From Paramecium tetraurelia (lineage: Eukaryota; Ciliophora; Oligohymenophorea; Peniculida; Parameciidae), in NCBI RefSeq assembly GCF_000165425.1, contig NW_001799649.1, positions 227,565-291,564 of the forward strand: 64,000 nt of DNA. The letters run 5' to 3'. The position numbers and the translations under genes are program-made. Position 1 is the stretch's first letter, and the number at the start of each line of letters is the position of its first letter. The notes under the pieces are model-generated. The model saw nothing but the letters and a program-made list of their open reading frames with translations. It was not told the DNA's origin and did not search any database. This document shows, piece by piece, positions 12,554-24,542 of this stretch.

Positions 12554-12632
12554 TAATTTTAATAATGGAATAATTTTTATTATTTTTGTGTGTTATATAT
12601 AATATAGAAATATTAATAAAAATAAAATTGGA
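12554..12632. promoter_or_regulatory. Short divergent intergenic region
   Basis: Only 79 bp of AT-rich DNA separate the start codons of the Q/N-rich gene (minus) and the WD40 gene (plus), so both promoters must lie here or in the flanking coding sequence. No motif is recognised. Confidence 0.3.
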
Positions 12633-13790
12633 ATGAGACCCAAACCCAGAGCTAATAATAAAGAGCAACAAAATGTGGAGGAATAATAGCCTTAACATGT
12701 AATAAAGGAGGAGAAACCTATTAGTGATAAATATCAAGTGAAATACAATTCAAAAACACAATTGAGATTAGATGAAAAGGAGAGTTTTGTATTAGGAGTG
12801 CCAGGGACTAAAATTTATAGTGTGAAATGGGATGCTGAGGATAAATATATTGCTTGTGCTTGTGAAAATGGGACGGTTCGAATTTTCAATGTCAGAAAAA
12901 GGTAACTGTCCTATTTGATCAATTCTCTTGTTCCCAACATCCCGTTTTCATATGTTAAATGGAGACCTCAAGCTTAGCAATTTAAGACGAGAAACATCTT
13001 TGTAACTGGAAACACAAAGGGCGAAGTGCAACATTGGCATATGACTAGTGGGAAATGTTTGGGAACAATGAAGGAAGACAATTCTGATATCTATTGTATA
13101 GATTACAATTAAGATGCAACCAAATTAGCGGTATGTGGATTGAATCCAATCATTCGTATACATGATGAAGAAAAAAGAGTAGTTGATGTTAGACTAGGAG
13201 TAGAATAAACATAACCACCAGGTCATAATAACAGAGGTATTAATTAAATATTATATATACAGTTTATTGTGTTAAATTTCATCCTCAAAATCCTAATATG
13301 TTGATATCAGGAGGTTGGGATTACAGAGTCTTAATCTGGGATATTAGATAAAAGAAGCCAGAAGCTAATTAGATTTACGGTCCCGTTGATTTGTGGTGAT
13401 GGTATAGATATGAGAGAATCTTTTGATGGATAGCAACTGTTAACAGCATCATGGTCATAAGAGAAACAGTTGCAAACTTGGGATCTTAGAACTTGTAAAC
13501 TTATTTGTAACTTTGATTGGAATTCTCAAATAAAGGTTAGTAACCAACCGTGCTAATTGTATAGTGGATAATTCTCAAGGTAGTTTGATAATCAATTGAC
13601 TTTGGCAGGAGGATCAGGTGAGAATGAAGTGAGGATCTTTGATTCACAAGATTTTGACAATGCCTAAATATGCATCCATGATCTTTGCAGAGAAGTCAAT
13701 ACTGTAGACTGGGCACACAAAGATTCCAGATTTGCATTCTCGGGTGGTGACGGCTACTTGAGAATATTTGAAATATAATAAATAAATTGA
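12633..13790 (+). CDS. WD40-repeat protein, carrying an apparent 1-nt frameshift
   Basis: The start is ATG at 12633 and the stop TGA at 13788-13790. One 26-nt intron lies near 13237 (GTATTAATTA...ATACAG). The product, about 375 aa, is a series of WD repeats with motifs such as VKWDAEDKYIACACENGTVR, GGWDYRVLIWDIR, LQTWDLR and GGDGYLRIFEI, forming a beta-propeller scaffold. At the CCC of 13382-13384 the frame breaks: upstream reads IYGP, while downstream WD sequence (LICGDGIDM...) continues in the next frame, as if one C were extra. No GT-AG intron explains it. The stop is 4 bp before the next ATG. Confidence 0.85.
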
Positions 13791-13794
13791 TTTA

Positions 13795-16698
13795 ATGTAA
13801 GAACGGTTTATGAGGGCTATTCAAGAGTTGGATACCCTTTTAAGAGAAACTGAAACCGGCAAGATTAAGCTCAGTCTTACTCTTAAAGATCTAGCGCAAC
13901 TGCATCACTTACAGTCCAGACTTCAGGAGTGTAAGTTTCTCAATTCAATCTATTCCGAGGAAAGCAGAATTAAGTAACAAATCAACGATTCATATTAAGA
14001 TAATACCTTAACAAATCAGTGACAGTCAATCTATAAATTCAAGAAGAACTGTGTTCAATTATAGAATCAAAAATGGAATCAATTGCAGTATTTCATTTAA
14101 TAATATAATCAAGTCTAATTTCAATCATCTAGATAAATTAATTCTCTATATCTTGAATTAAACAATGAATAAAGCAACTATGAAGAATGTACTTAGACAA
14201 ATTAGCAATATTATATTGGGCAGCAATAATTTCACTTTGCTAAGATTTTAAGAAAAATCCGTAGAGAGTGTCTCTACTGATGAATTTATTGAAGTAAATT
14301 ATTGTTCTCAAAATAGCAATAACTAACATTAGAATAGAAATTACAACTCTATTAATAATTCCGTGGCGACCAACTCGAAATCCTCACTTTTAAACCCACT
14401 GGGCAATTGCAATAGATATTCAAAAGCAGCTCTTTATAGGTCATTAGAGTACCATAGAAACTGAATGCCTAAACCCATTCTTCACTCATAATATATGAAG
14501 TATAACAGTTTGCCAAATTGCCTCAATCGAAACCCCATCAAATTAAACTGATTTGTGATCAACTAATTACTATAGGTTATGACTATTTAAATGAGAATTA
14601 CCAGTAAACATTTCTGCTCAATATCATTTAGTAAAGATGACTTAATCAATTCAGTCAGAGCCATAGGTTAGTTTTTAATTAAAAATGCACCAATCTTATT
14701 TTAGGAATGCATTAGGAATGAAATCGAAAAAAAACTCAACACTAAATGGTAATAGTTTAATTTTATTAAAAGTGAAATTATTTAATCAACCAAAAACTCA
14801 AAAGACACTAGTTTTGCAATTTTAGAAAATTAAACTTAGTGCTTTATTCCAGTTATGTCGAATCATGTTGTTTAATTCTATTTACATATGGAGAATGTTT
14901 CATTGGACATAATCACTTTTGCAGATTTTGTATTAATCCATATGATTGAATTTAGATGTCACAATTATGGTAGTATTTCAAGCATTGCTTAAGAGAATTA
15001 AAAGATAAAGAATTTCTATACTAAATCATAGAAGTAAGTACACCAACCAAATTAGTAATTGCGTCTGATCTACATCTGAATATTATTTATTAGAGTGGTT
15101 CTGTGCCTTCTTCATGGAATTTCTTGGATCTCAGCAATTAATAAATCGATTGTTATTAAAACTTGACAGAAATAAAAATGGAAGAAATCTACAAAACCAT
15201 GTTGCTATCATCTTTAGATGAAGTATAGAAGAGTAAAAAAGGAGCAATCGATGTTGGTTAAATCATTTATCATGATAAATATGTAGATATTGCAATTTAT
15301 GTGAAAAAAGATGAGAAAAATGAAATTAATTAATTTTTTATTGTTTTTGATCAACCCAAGAAAAGATTTGAATCAAAACGTCACTCAAAAAGTGAAATCA
15401 AAGAATCTGAAACTCTGGCAAGCTTAAAATAGGAGAAAATAGAGAAAGCATGTTTAGTATTACAAGAGACATTAAATTTGAATCTATAAACAGATGAGAT
15501 AATTGATATGCTCAAAGAACATGCATTGATGACAATCATTGAACAAAAAGAATTAATAACTGAAGACATCAGATAAACCTATGTTTTAGAGTATTATAGA
15601 AACTCTGAATAGGTGTAAACTTATCGTAGGACAGTGAGTGAGTCAGATACTCCTTTTGCAACTAAAACGTTGATTCAAGAATAATAATTGACTAATGCAA
15701 AAAGTATTAAAGTATCTAATAAAAATAGAAATGGAACTGTTTTAATTAAGACCTGATGATTTGGAAAATCTGAATAACTGGTGTTTTGATATTACAATAT
15801 AGAAAGATCAAATAAAGCATTATACTTGGGCATTGTTCCATTTATTAAACTATTTTGACAAATACCAGATGTATAAGGAAACATTTTTTCAATTTTTAGT
15901 TGCAATAGAGGAGAGATACAACAGTCGTCGTAATCCCTTTCATAATTTTGAGCATGGTTTTACCGTGGCTCATGCATGTTATTATATGATAAAGAATAAG
16001 CTCTTAGATGAATATTTGGATTAAACCGAATAATTTGCAGCAATATTGTCGTCGCTTTGTCATGATATTGATCATACAGGTCGAACAAATGGATTCGAAG
16101 TTGCTAGAATGTCTAAATTGGCAGTGAGATATAATGATGAAAGCGTGTTGGAGAATCATCATGCTGCAATGGCCTTTAAAATAATGCAGAGGGAGAAATA
16201 TAATATTTTATCAAATCTTTCTCAAGAGCAATTCTAGAAGGTGAGGAGATTCATGGTTTCCAATATCTTAGCAACAGACATGAAGAAGCACTTTGATTTA
16301 GTGTCATCTTTAGAGATCAAGTATAAAAATGGAGAAATGAACATCGTCAATATGGACACCAAAAGAGTGCTTTCAGGGTTAATAGTGCACACTTGCGATT
16401 TAACACAACCTACAAAGAGGTTTGAAATAACGAAGAAATGGTCGATTAGAATACAGAATGAGTTTGACAATCAAGTGGAAGAGGAGAGGTTATTGGGATT
16501 ACCGATTACTTAACATTTAGTGTGTTAAAATTTACCAAAATAAGAATTATCATTTATTAGAGTATTTGATTAATTATAATTTAGAATATCATCCAACCAT
16601 TGTATGCGTTGACGTCGTCGATTTTGAATAATGGATTATCTGTTGCTTTGAAGTGTTTGGAGGAGAATGAGAAAGAATGGACGAAATTACTGAATTGA
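13795..16698 (+). CDS. 3',5'-cyclic nucleotide phosphodiesterase with GAF-like N-terminal region
   Basis: The frame starts at ATG 13795 and ends at TGA 16696-16698. Introns include two of 26 nt near 13975 and 14098, one at 14294-14316 (23 nt), one of 28 nt near 14608, one of 25 nt near 15702 and one of 23 nt near 16561. Junctions between about 14660 and 15110 are unresolved. The N-terminal 600 or so residues are mixed alpha/beta with GAF-like stretches. The C-terminal PDEase domain has the full metal-binding set: NPFHNFEHGFTVAHA, HDIDHTGRTN, ENHHAA, ATDMKKHF and the late Asp in VHTCDLTQP. It should hydrolyse cAMP and/or cGMP; specificity cannot be read. It is followed after 37 bp by a guanylyl cyclase gene on the same strand. 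Confidence 0.88.
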
Positions 16699-16735
16699 AA
16701 GAAACAATAATGAATTGATTGATTTAATAATAATT

Positions 16736-19700
16736 ATGTTTTATAGTAACGAAAGAGCTGAGAAATTGGTGGAATGGTTTCGATAATTCATTCAAAATTT
16801 CTATTCTTAGAATGCACAAATGATCACGATGGAAATGAACAAAGGCATTTTGACTCTTTTGAGTGTACCTCAAGAACAGAATGTGTTTTGTTCCCAAGAG
16901 TATACAGTATTTTCATTTCAACATTAAAGGTAGTAAATTTCATACCAAAAACATTGTTACGTTGTTTTATGAGAATCAGCAATGTATTCCTACTTGTGAT
17001 TTCATTGATAATGATCATAAATCCATCCTTGTCTCCATACTATATTTGGATGATAATAGTGTAAATTGCAGCTGGAGCCATCGTGTTTATTTGCAATGAG
17101 GCCTTATGTGATTGGTAAAGAAGAAACTCAGACAAATTGGTGAATCAGCAATTTACAAAGAAAGGAGGTCGAAATGGTGTGATAGAGGAGATCAAATGGT
17201 AAGACATTAATATAGGGGATGTTCTGATACTAAATAAAGGGGATATGGTGCCAGCCGATATTATCGTCTTGGACACTGGATAGGTGAGAGATCGAGAAGC
17301 AGTTTGCATGGTAGATTCGTCTTATTGTGATGGAAAGAGCACATTCACAAAAAAGAAGAGTTGTTATTTGACTTAATGTAATTAAGAATCATTATATGAC
17401 AAGTAATCGTATTAAGAACTAGACAGAAATCTTAGTTTGCTGAATATAGAAAATTATTAACTGGTCGATTAGAATATGAAGTACCCAATAGACATTCAAA
17501 TATTTTCAGAGGGAGATTGAAATTGAAGAAGGATCCCAAGGTTGAATTTTTGTCTATTGAGAATCTCATACTTTAAGGATCAACTATAAAACAGACATCA
17601 TGGTTATTTGGATTAGTTGTATATGTTGGTTCTAAAACAAAGAACTCTATGAGTTCAAAAAGAAATAAGGCTAAATGCTCTCATGAAGAAAATCTTATTG
17701 ATTTCATATCATTGTGTATGATAACGTTAATTCTATTTTTCTGTTTAGTATTATGATTGGATTTATAATTTTAGATATCAATAATAGTGCTGTTAGCTAG
17801 ATCAGATGACCTAACCTTTGCATTGAGGATTGATAAGAACACATAAAATGGGATGAAGATATTCAACCTTCTCATTCTGTATAGTTAATTCATACCAGCG
17901 AATATTTTCATGATTTTAGATTTAATCAATATAGTAAACAAGATCAAATTCAAATTACAAAGACCTCAAACCTTTTCTGAATTGGGTTCTTTGGATTATA
18001 TGTTATTGGATAAGACTGGCACTATTACTACATCATATTATAAATTAGATAATTTTTAATTCGGATCACAAGTATTCAACCTGAATCATGATTAACTCTT
18101 CAATCAATTAACCAAGAATAAAAGGAGTGATGAGGAAGAAGACGTTGTCAAATTTGCATCCATCTTTGATCAAGAATACTATATACCCATGGAATATGAT
18201 ACAGTCAATCGTAAGACTAGTCAAGTGATTGATCTAATGCCAAACATCAATAAAAAAGTGTTAAAATCAGTTACAACTGATAATAATCAATAAATCTTTA
18301 ATTAGATTCTTGAATAACAATATCAATTACAACCAAACAGTGTGAGAAGTCAAGATTTTCATGACATGGTTAGTCTGCGTAAATCAATGCTATTCTAACA
18401 TAAGAAGAGAAATTTATTGCATCAACATTAATCTTTGATGAGCAACAATAATGACGAATTTCTACAAATGATCAATCAATATAAACATAAGTCTCCACAA
18501 TTAGAATATGCTGAATTGCAAAATGAAAATGCTCTCTATTATGATTGCTTCATGAAATGTCTCATCTTGTGCCATGAGGCCAGACCAGTGTATTTGAATG
18601 ATGTCTAATATGAATCATTTTCTAAGAATGAGGAGATCGCATTAGGATTTGCTAGATTATGTGGTTATTAATTAGAATCCTTTAATAAATTTGATTGTCC
18701 TGATGCTTATCTATGTAAAATAAGAAATCAAAAAATCTAATATGACATTTTGGGATTAAATTAATATACTGAAAATCGAAATGTTAATTCAATTGTTGTC
18801 TAATCCTAAAAGAGTGGAGATATTGGAGATTGGGATCCCTGTGCAATATCTCATCTGAGTGGTGAAGGCTCCAAGAATAAGTCCTTACTCATTTGCAAAG
18901 GCGACTATGATGCCATCAAAACCAAATTGCAATTGACTCCAAAAGAGAAAGAAGAATTAGAATAACACATTTAAATTTTAAAAATGAGAGGAGTTAGAAT
19001 GATTCTCTATGGAACTAGAGTACTGAATGAAAAAGAAACAGAAGAATATAAAAAACAGTTCAATTTATTAAAAAACTCTCTTACCAACCAGGATGAATAA
19101 TTAGAATAATTGGCCATACAATACGAATAGCAATTATCCATTATAGGCATGATTGGGTTTAAGGAAGAATTAAAATAAGATGCGCATGAGTTTATCCAAT
19201 CTATCAAAAGCTAAAATATACATATATGGCTTTTAAGTGGGGATCAAGAGGCACAAACCATCAGTTGCGCTTAAGCCTTATAAATAAATGAATCCATTTA
19301 CAACAAATATCTTCAGATATCGTAAACAGAAAACGAAAAGATATGGTTTCAATTAAACACTTGCATAGGCATCATTTAATCAGAAATGGTCAAATAATAG
19401 TTGTGCAATGAAGATTTCAATACTCTTATCAATTCAAGCAATACCATTTATGATGGAATAAATTACCAAAAGATGCTCAAATTTACACTTTTAGTTAATG
19501 GAAATGCTCTAAGTATAATCTAAGGTGATAATGATTTATTGAGTCATTTTAGATTTTTGGCAGGAATATGCAAAAATGTTATTGGGTATAATATGAATTA
19601 ACAACATAAAGAGATGATGTGCAAAATCATTAGAAATTCACTTAATAAGCATGTGATTGCTGTAGGAGATGGATTCAATGATCAATTAATGATGCAATAT

Positions 19701-22700
19701 TCTAATATTTCTGTTGAGGTTATTAATAATAAGAATAAGCAATCAATTATAAATACAGGTGATATAAAAGTCTAATATTTGGGTGAAATTAAGGAACTTC
19801 TATTATAAGGTAAGATTTATTAGGAAAAATTGCATCATTTAATTATGTATTGTTTCTATGCTTCAGGATTAATAGGGATGTCATTATTCTTTTTTAATTG
19901 GTTCTGCTATTTCACATCAACCAGTCTCCATGGAAGTCTTACTTTATTTTTGTATATACAAATATTTATTGGAATAAATGCACTTTTAATTGGACTATTC
20001 TCTAGATAGACTTCATATTACATTAATCAACTTTACCCTTCACTCTATATTGATGGCCAGATTAGAATAAAAATCATTTGGAAATTGTTTTTGTTGAACA
20101 TTATGGAATCCTTTCTAACTTCAGCAGCTGTATTTTACATGATCCTTTACTAATTCAACTATGCAATGAATGACAAAGGATAAATTATTGGCTTAACAAT
20201 GAATTCTTTAGGCATTATATATTGTTTTATCATCGTTATAACCTTTAGAGTATTCTAGGTATTGAATTCCTTCGGGAAATTAATGTAGCTGAAATTGGTC
20301 ATTATTCTTGTTTTAATAGTCATCCTTTCAGATGAATACAAAAATGAAACATATCAAATTTTTACACGCTATTAGTGCATCATTTCTATGATAATCTCAT
20401 TAATCTTATCATTTACTATTAAATACATATTTTAAGATATTATTCGATTGAGGATTTTCCCTAGCGTATATGAATAGATGGCATTTCGATATGAATTGGA
20501 TAATGAGTCAATCAACAGTTAGTAAATAATCAATCAGCATTTGGATTAATAGATGTATATAAACTTATCATGATATAATAGAAACATTTCGCAAATCATA
20601 TCTCAAGTATTCAAAGATTGTAAAGTCTTATCCCCCTACATTTAAGAAATATTGAACCCTGGTGATACAAAAATCACTGAAATGAGATTATCTAAGTTGA
20701 CTCTCAAAATAAATGACCTAATCGTGGAACAAAAGTTTCTTTCTATTAAACTGCAAGAATCACTAAATTCTTATAGATTATTTCTTATTTTATTGTTAAT
20801 CTACTTTGGAATTTATTGTTTAATCGATTATTTCATAAATCTTTAACAAATCCGAACTGGTGCACTTTATTTATGCCTCTTCTGCATTTTTGCTATTATC
20901 ATCATATACGTAATGAGCAAGCACTTGCAATAAAATTACTATACACATTCACACATGATCTTTATTGTGTTTTATATCATAAAGATATCCTTGGATTGGC
21001 TGAGTGATGATTTAAGTTTCATTATGTCATCAGTATTAGTAGCATTATTTACAACCAATAACACTATGAACATCAACATCATACCAATTTTTGCATATAA
21101 TATCGTTTATATCATTCAATTAATAGCAAGAATCATCTTGGTTCTCATTGCTGATTCATCCTTATCTACTTAAGGCTATTATAATCATACTAGGGTTGTG
21201 ATTTATGGATCTAGTACCTCGATTATTTTGATGTTAAGTCTAACATTCAGTTTACTCTACACATTATACAAGACAATATAACGTCGAAGAACTGATTTCT
21301 TAGCCAAGTATTATATTGAATAAGACAACTTGGCTGCCAATGACATTCTTTCCATCTTAGTACCAAAATTTGTTCGCAATCAGATCCAACTTGGCAGTTT
21401 ACATATGCAGGAAGCCTAAAATGATGTGTCTATACTATTTTGCTATGTTTGTGATTTCGATTCTATAATGAAGGAAGAGGGAAGAAATGTTGTATTGATG
21501 TTGGACTCTTTGTTCCGAATCTTTGATAATTTATGCTTATAACATGGAGTTTAAAAGATAGAAACTGTTGGTTATACATATATGGCAGCCACTGGTATTA
21601 AGGCTTCTGAAATTAATATCTCGCCTCACATGTTAAAAACAGAAAAAACCATGAGACTTGTCAATATGGCATTCGATATGATGGAACAAATTCAAGGAAG
21701 GCAATATGGCAAAGGAAATTAAATTGAAATGAAAATTGGTATCCATGTGGGGAGAGTTATTGCAGGTCTCATTGGGCATCATAAGCCCCAATTTTCTTTG
21801 ATAGGTGATCCAGTCAATTAAACTAGTAGGGTTGGTTCTACTGGAGATGTTGGTGCAATCACACTTTCTGCAGAAGCATTTAAATAAGCCAAACAGGGAA
21901 TAAAATACTATAATAAAAAATAAAAGGAAGCAAAAGGATTGGGATTGATTGATACATATTAAGTATTTAAAATTAAGCCAAACAATTATCAAATACCAAT
22001 CAATTAATTAAGATGGTAATAAATAGCAAAATTGGTCATAAAATAATAGAAACTTAAGAGAAACCTAGCAGGGGCAGTTCAAAAAGAAAGCATTTTATAA
22101 AAGATTTAAAACTCATTAAATAATTTGCATGATAATAGCTGGGGTAGTTAAAAGATTTCTAATTCACCAAAAACATAATTTGCATAATCTCTATTAAATG
22201 TTCCTTCTTTGCCTGACCAACGCAGGCATAGTTAATTAGATACTATTCCCATATAAAGTTTAGCAATTTTAGATAGTGAGGAGACTTAAATACATGATCA
22301 GTAGCACGTATAAGATGATGAAAATAAATATAAAGGGTTATTAAAGCCTAACATACTTTTAATGATTCCTGAGAGCTAAAACCTAATTAAGAATGGTTTT
22401 TATAATATACATTATGAACAACAATAATACGAAAGTTATTTTGCTTTGTTGACACTATGGATCATCTTTTTCGTAATAACATTACTTAGCATTATTATAA
22501 GAGAATTTTTTGGTTAATCATACGACATATTTTTTATAAGAGTAAGTAATTATTATTTATAATTAGTCTTTGTTCTTGTTTTGCTTAATATTTTTGTTAC
22601 CAATTATTAAATAAACCTATAAAAATATCTACATAAATTGGATCTTTTATGTTGTTTTTTTATATGGATAATTTGCAGTTATCTATGGAACATTCTTAGC

Positions 22701-23745
22701 TAATAACAAGTTAGTTACGATAATTTCAATGGTTGAATTGGTATATTTAGTTGTAGTCGTTTGTTCTTTGAAGATATTCACTTTTGTTTAAATCCTAGTG
22801 TTCATGATATTGGTTTTCACATCCTTTTTAGCCCTCTCTATCAACAATAATTCACTGACCCATTAATACATTTTTTATATATTGTCCTCTTTGGTTTTAT
22901 GTCTAATTGGATATTATAAGGGAATGTCCGAATTAATAGAAATGTATAATAATCTTTAGCTGAATGAACAAAGGAAGGCCAAATAGATATCATTAGTAAG
23001 TTAGCTCTTACCTACACATTCGTATTTGAAGATGAAAAATAACACTCTCTATAATAGATCAGAATTTATTGATGATTTAGATGATGTGACTTTATTATTT
23101 GCAGATATAAAAGGATTTACTGAATATTCTCACACCTAAACCCCTGAAGGAGTTGTCACGATGTTAAGAAATCTCTTCACAGAGTTTGATAAATTATGTT
23201 TACAATATAATGTATACAAAATGTACACAATTGGCGATTGTTATGTTGTTATGGGATTTTAATAGGCTACCAAAAGAAATGTAAAATATAATATTTAAAA
23301 TTAGCCAATTTAAGAGGCCATTAACACAGTTAAGATGGGTTTTTCTATGATTGAAATAATAATGGAGGTGAGAAAATTAATTGATTTTCCTCTTTTAAAT
23401 ATGAGGATTGGTATTCATACAGGGTCTATAATTGGGGGGATTATTGGAACTGATATTGTTCGTTATGATATATATGGATAGGATGTCAGTATAGCTAATA
23501 AAATGGAGAGCTCAGGAAGCGAAGGGCATGTGTAAATATCAGAGACAACTAAATTAATGATAGAGAGGGCTGAGAGAAATCCTTTTGTGTTTTAATTCAA
23601 ACAAAATGTTGAATTGGCTAAATTCAATACTTCTATTAATGGGTACATAGTAGAATGGGAAAGGAAAAATAGAGATAGAGGGGAGAGCCACTTTAGAAGT
23701 GAACCTTACATAACAAGAGATAAAATGCAAAGTCAAAATTTATGA
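16736..23745 (+). CDS. Guanylyl cyclase with N-terminal P4-ATPase-like domain (bifunctional ciliate type)
   Basis: The start is ATG at 16736 and the stop TGA at 23743-23745. Introns at 16907-16929, 17403-17422, 17748-17774 and 22542-22566 leave 2,304 aa. Residues 1-1200 form a P-type ATPase region of flippase type: N-terminal EYTVVNFIPK, DKTGTIT with Asp402, GDGFND near 954, and multiple membrane spans. Two membrane/cyclase cassettes follow. C1 (about 1540-1700) keeps Asn1671 and Arg1675 (PVNQTSR), with Glu1586 and Ser1664 at the base-selecting positions, but has Tyr at both metal sites (FCYVC, VGYTY). C2 (about 2080-2260) keeps both metal Asps, 2092 (FADIKGF) and 2136 (IGDCY). This matches the known ciliate guanylyl cyclase architecture, in which the C1/C2 roles are swapped relative to mammalian adenylyl cyclase. 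It is predicted to make cGMP at ciliary or cortical membrane. Confidence 0.96.
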
Positions 23746-24542
23746 GCTATTAAATTTGTTGACAAATAATTAATTTACAAACATTAATATTATAATGAAT
23801 ATGTATATTAATACATAATTAGATTAATTTTTGTATTGAGAAATTTATTTTGATAGGTTTACTATCCAGTCCATTATTTTTAACTAAAACTGCTAGAGCG
23901 ATTACAAGGCTTGCAAATCTGATTAATGCCATTTAGAGTGTTTGCATGGAACATTTCACAAAAGGAATATATTGATTATTTTAAAATCAACTATCAGGGT
24001 TTATTATTTTATTAAATTAGATTCATTGGTGAAAAACTAAATGAAAATACCAAAATCAGCTAATTTGTTTCTTATTTATACATAATATTAAAACTACTTT
24101 ACCAGATAATTTACAAATTTCACATATAAGGGCTTACACATTTATTGTACAAGTACTTTGCTGTGATAATTTCAGATAAAGTTTAATATCAATAATATAA
24201 TGAAATAGAGAATATTGCATTTCATGCTTCTTGATTTTTTGGGTATACCTATATAAACATTTATTGTCATGGGGGAACATCACATAGTATTTAATCATTC
24301 ATCAATTATCTAGCCTCTTGGTTTACTAAGGATCTTCTAATTCAACAAAAGTCTTTCAAGTTAATTATCTCTCAAAATTATCATCTAATTGTATGAATGT
24401 ATTTTTTTTTATAATATTGTTCCAAAAGAACTAAATGTTATACAATATTTTTCAGGAGTAAGTGTCTTATTAGTTTTGTAAATCACATTTGTAGAGTCTT
24501 GAATAATTAATTAATTATTAAAATTCTTATATTATATTAGTT
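23746..24542. other. Long AT-rich intergenic region with short coding-like fragments
   Basis: This 0.8-kb gap lies between the cyclase stop and the convergent coiled-coil gene. Short plus-strand pieces look protein-like (near 23858-23985 and 24110-24210) but are broken by TGA and have no consistent frame or intron pattern. They may be a gene relic. Nothing complete is seen. Confidence 0.4.

Noticed and set aside
13795-14466. Separate small gene upstream of the phosphodiesterase
   Set aside because: The frame that ends near 14464 can be left through the canonical 23-nt intron 14294-14316, after which the coding frame runs on into the phosphodiesterase.
15075-15215. EF-hand-like loop in the phosphodiesterase region
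   Set aside because: It lies in a frame that meets TGA soon after and does not connect to the catalytic domain; the alternative frame joins smoothly.
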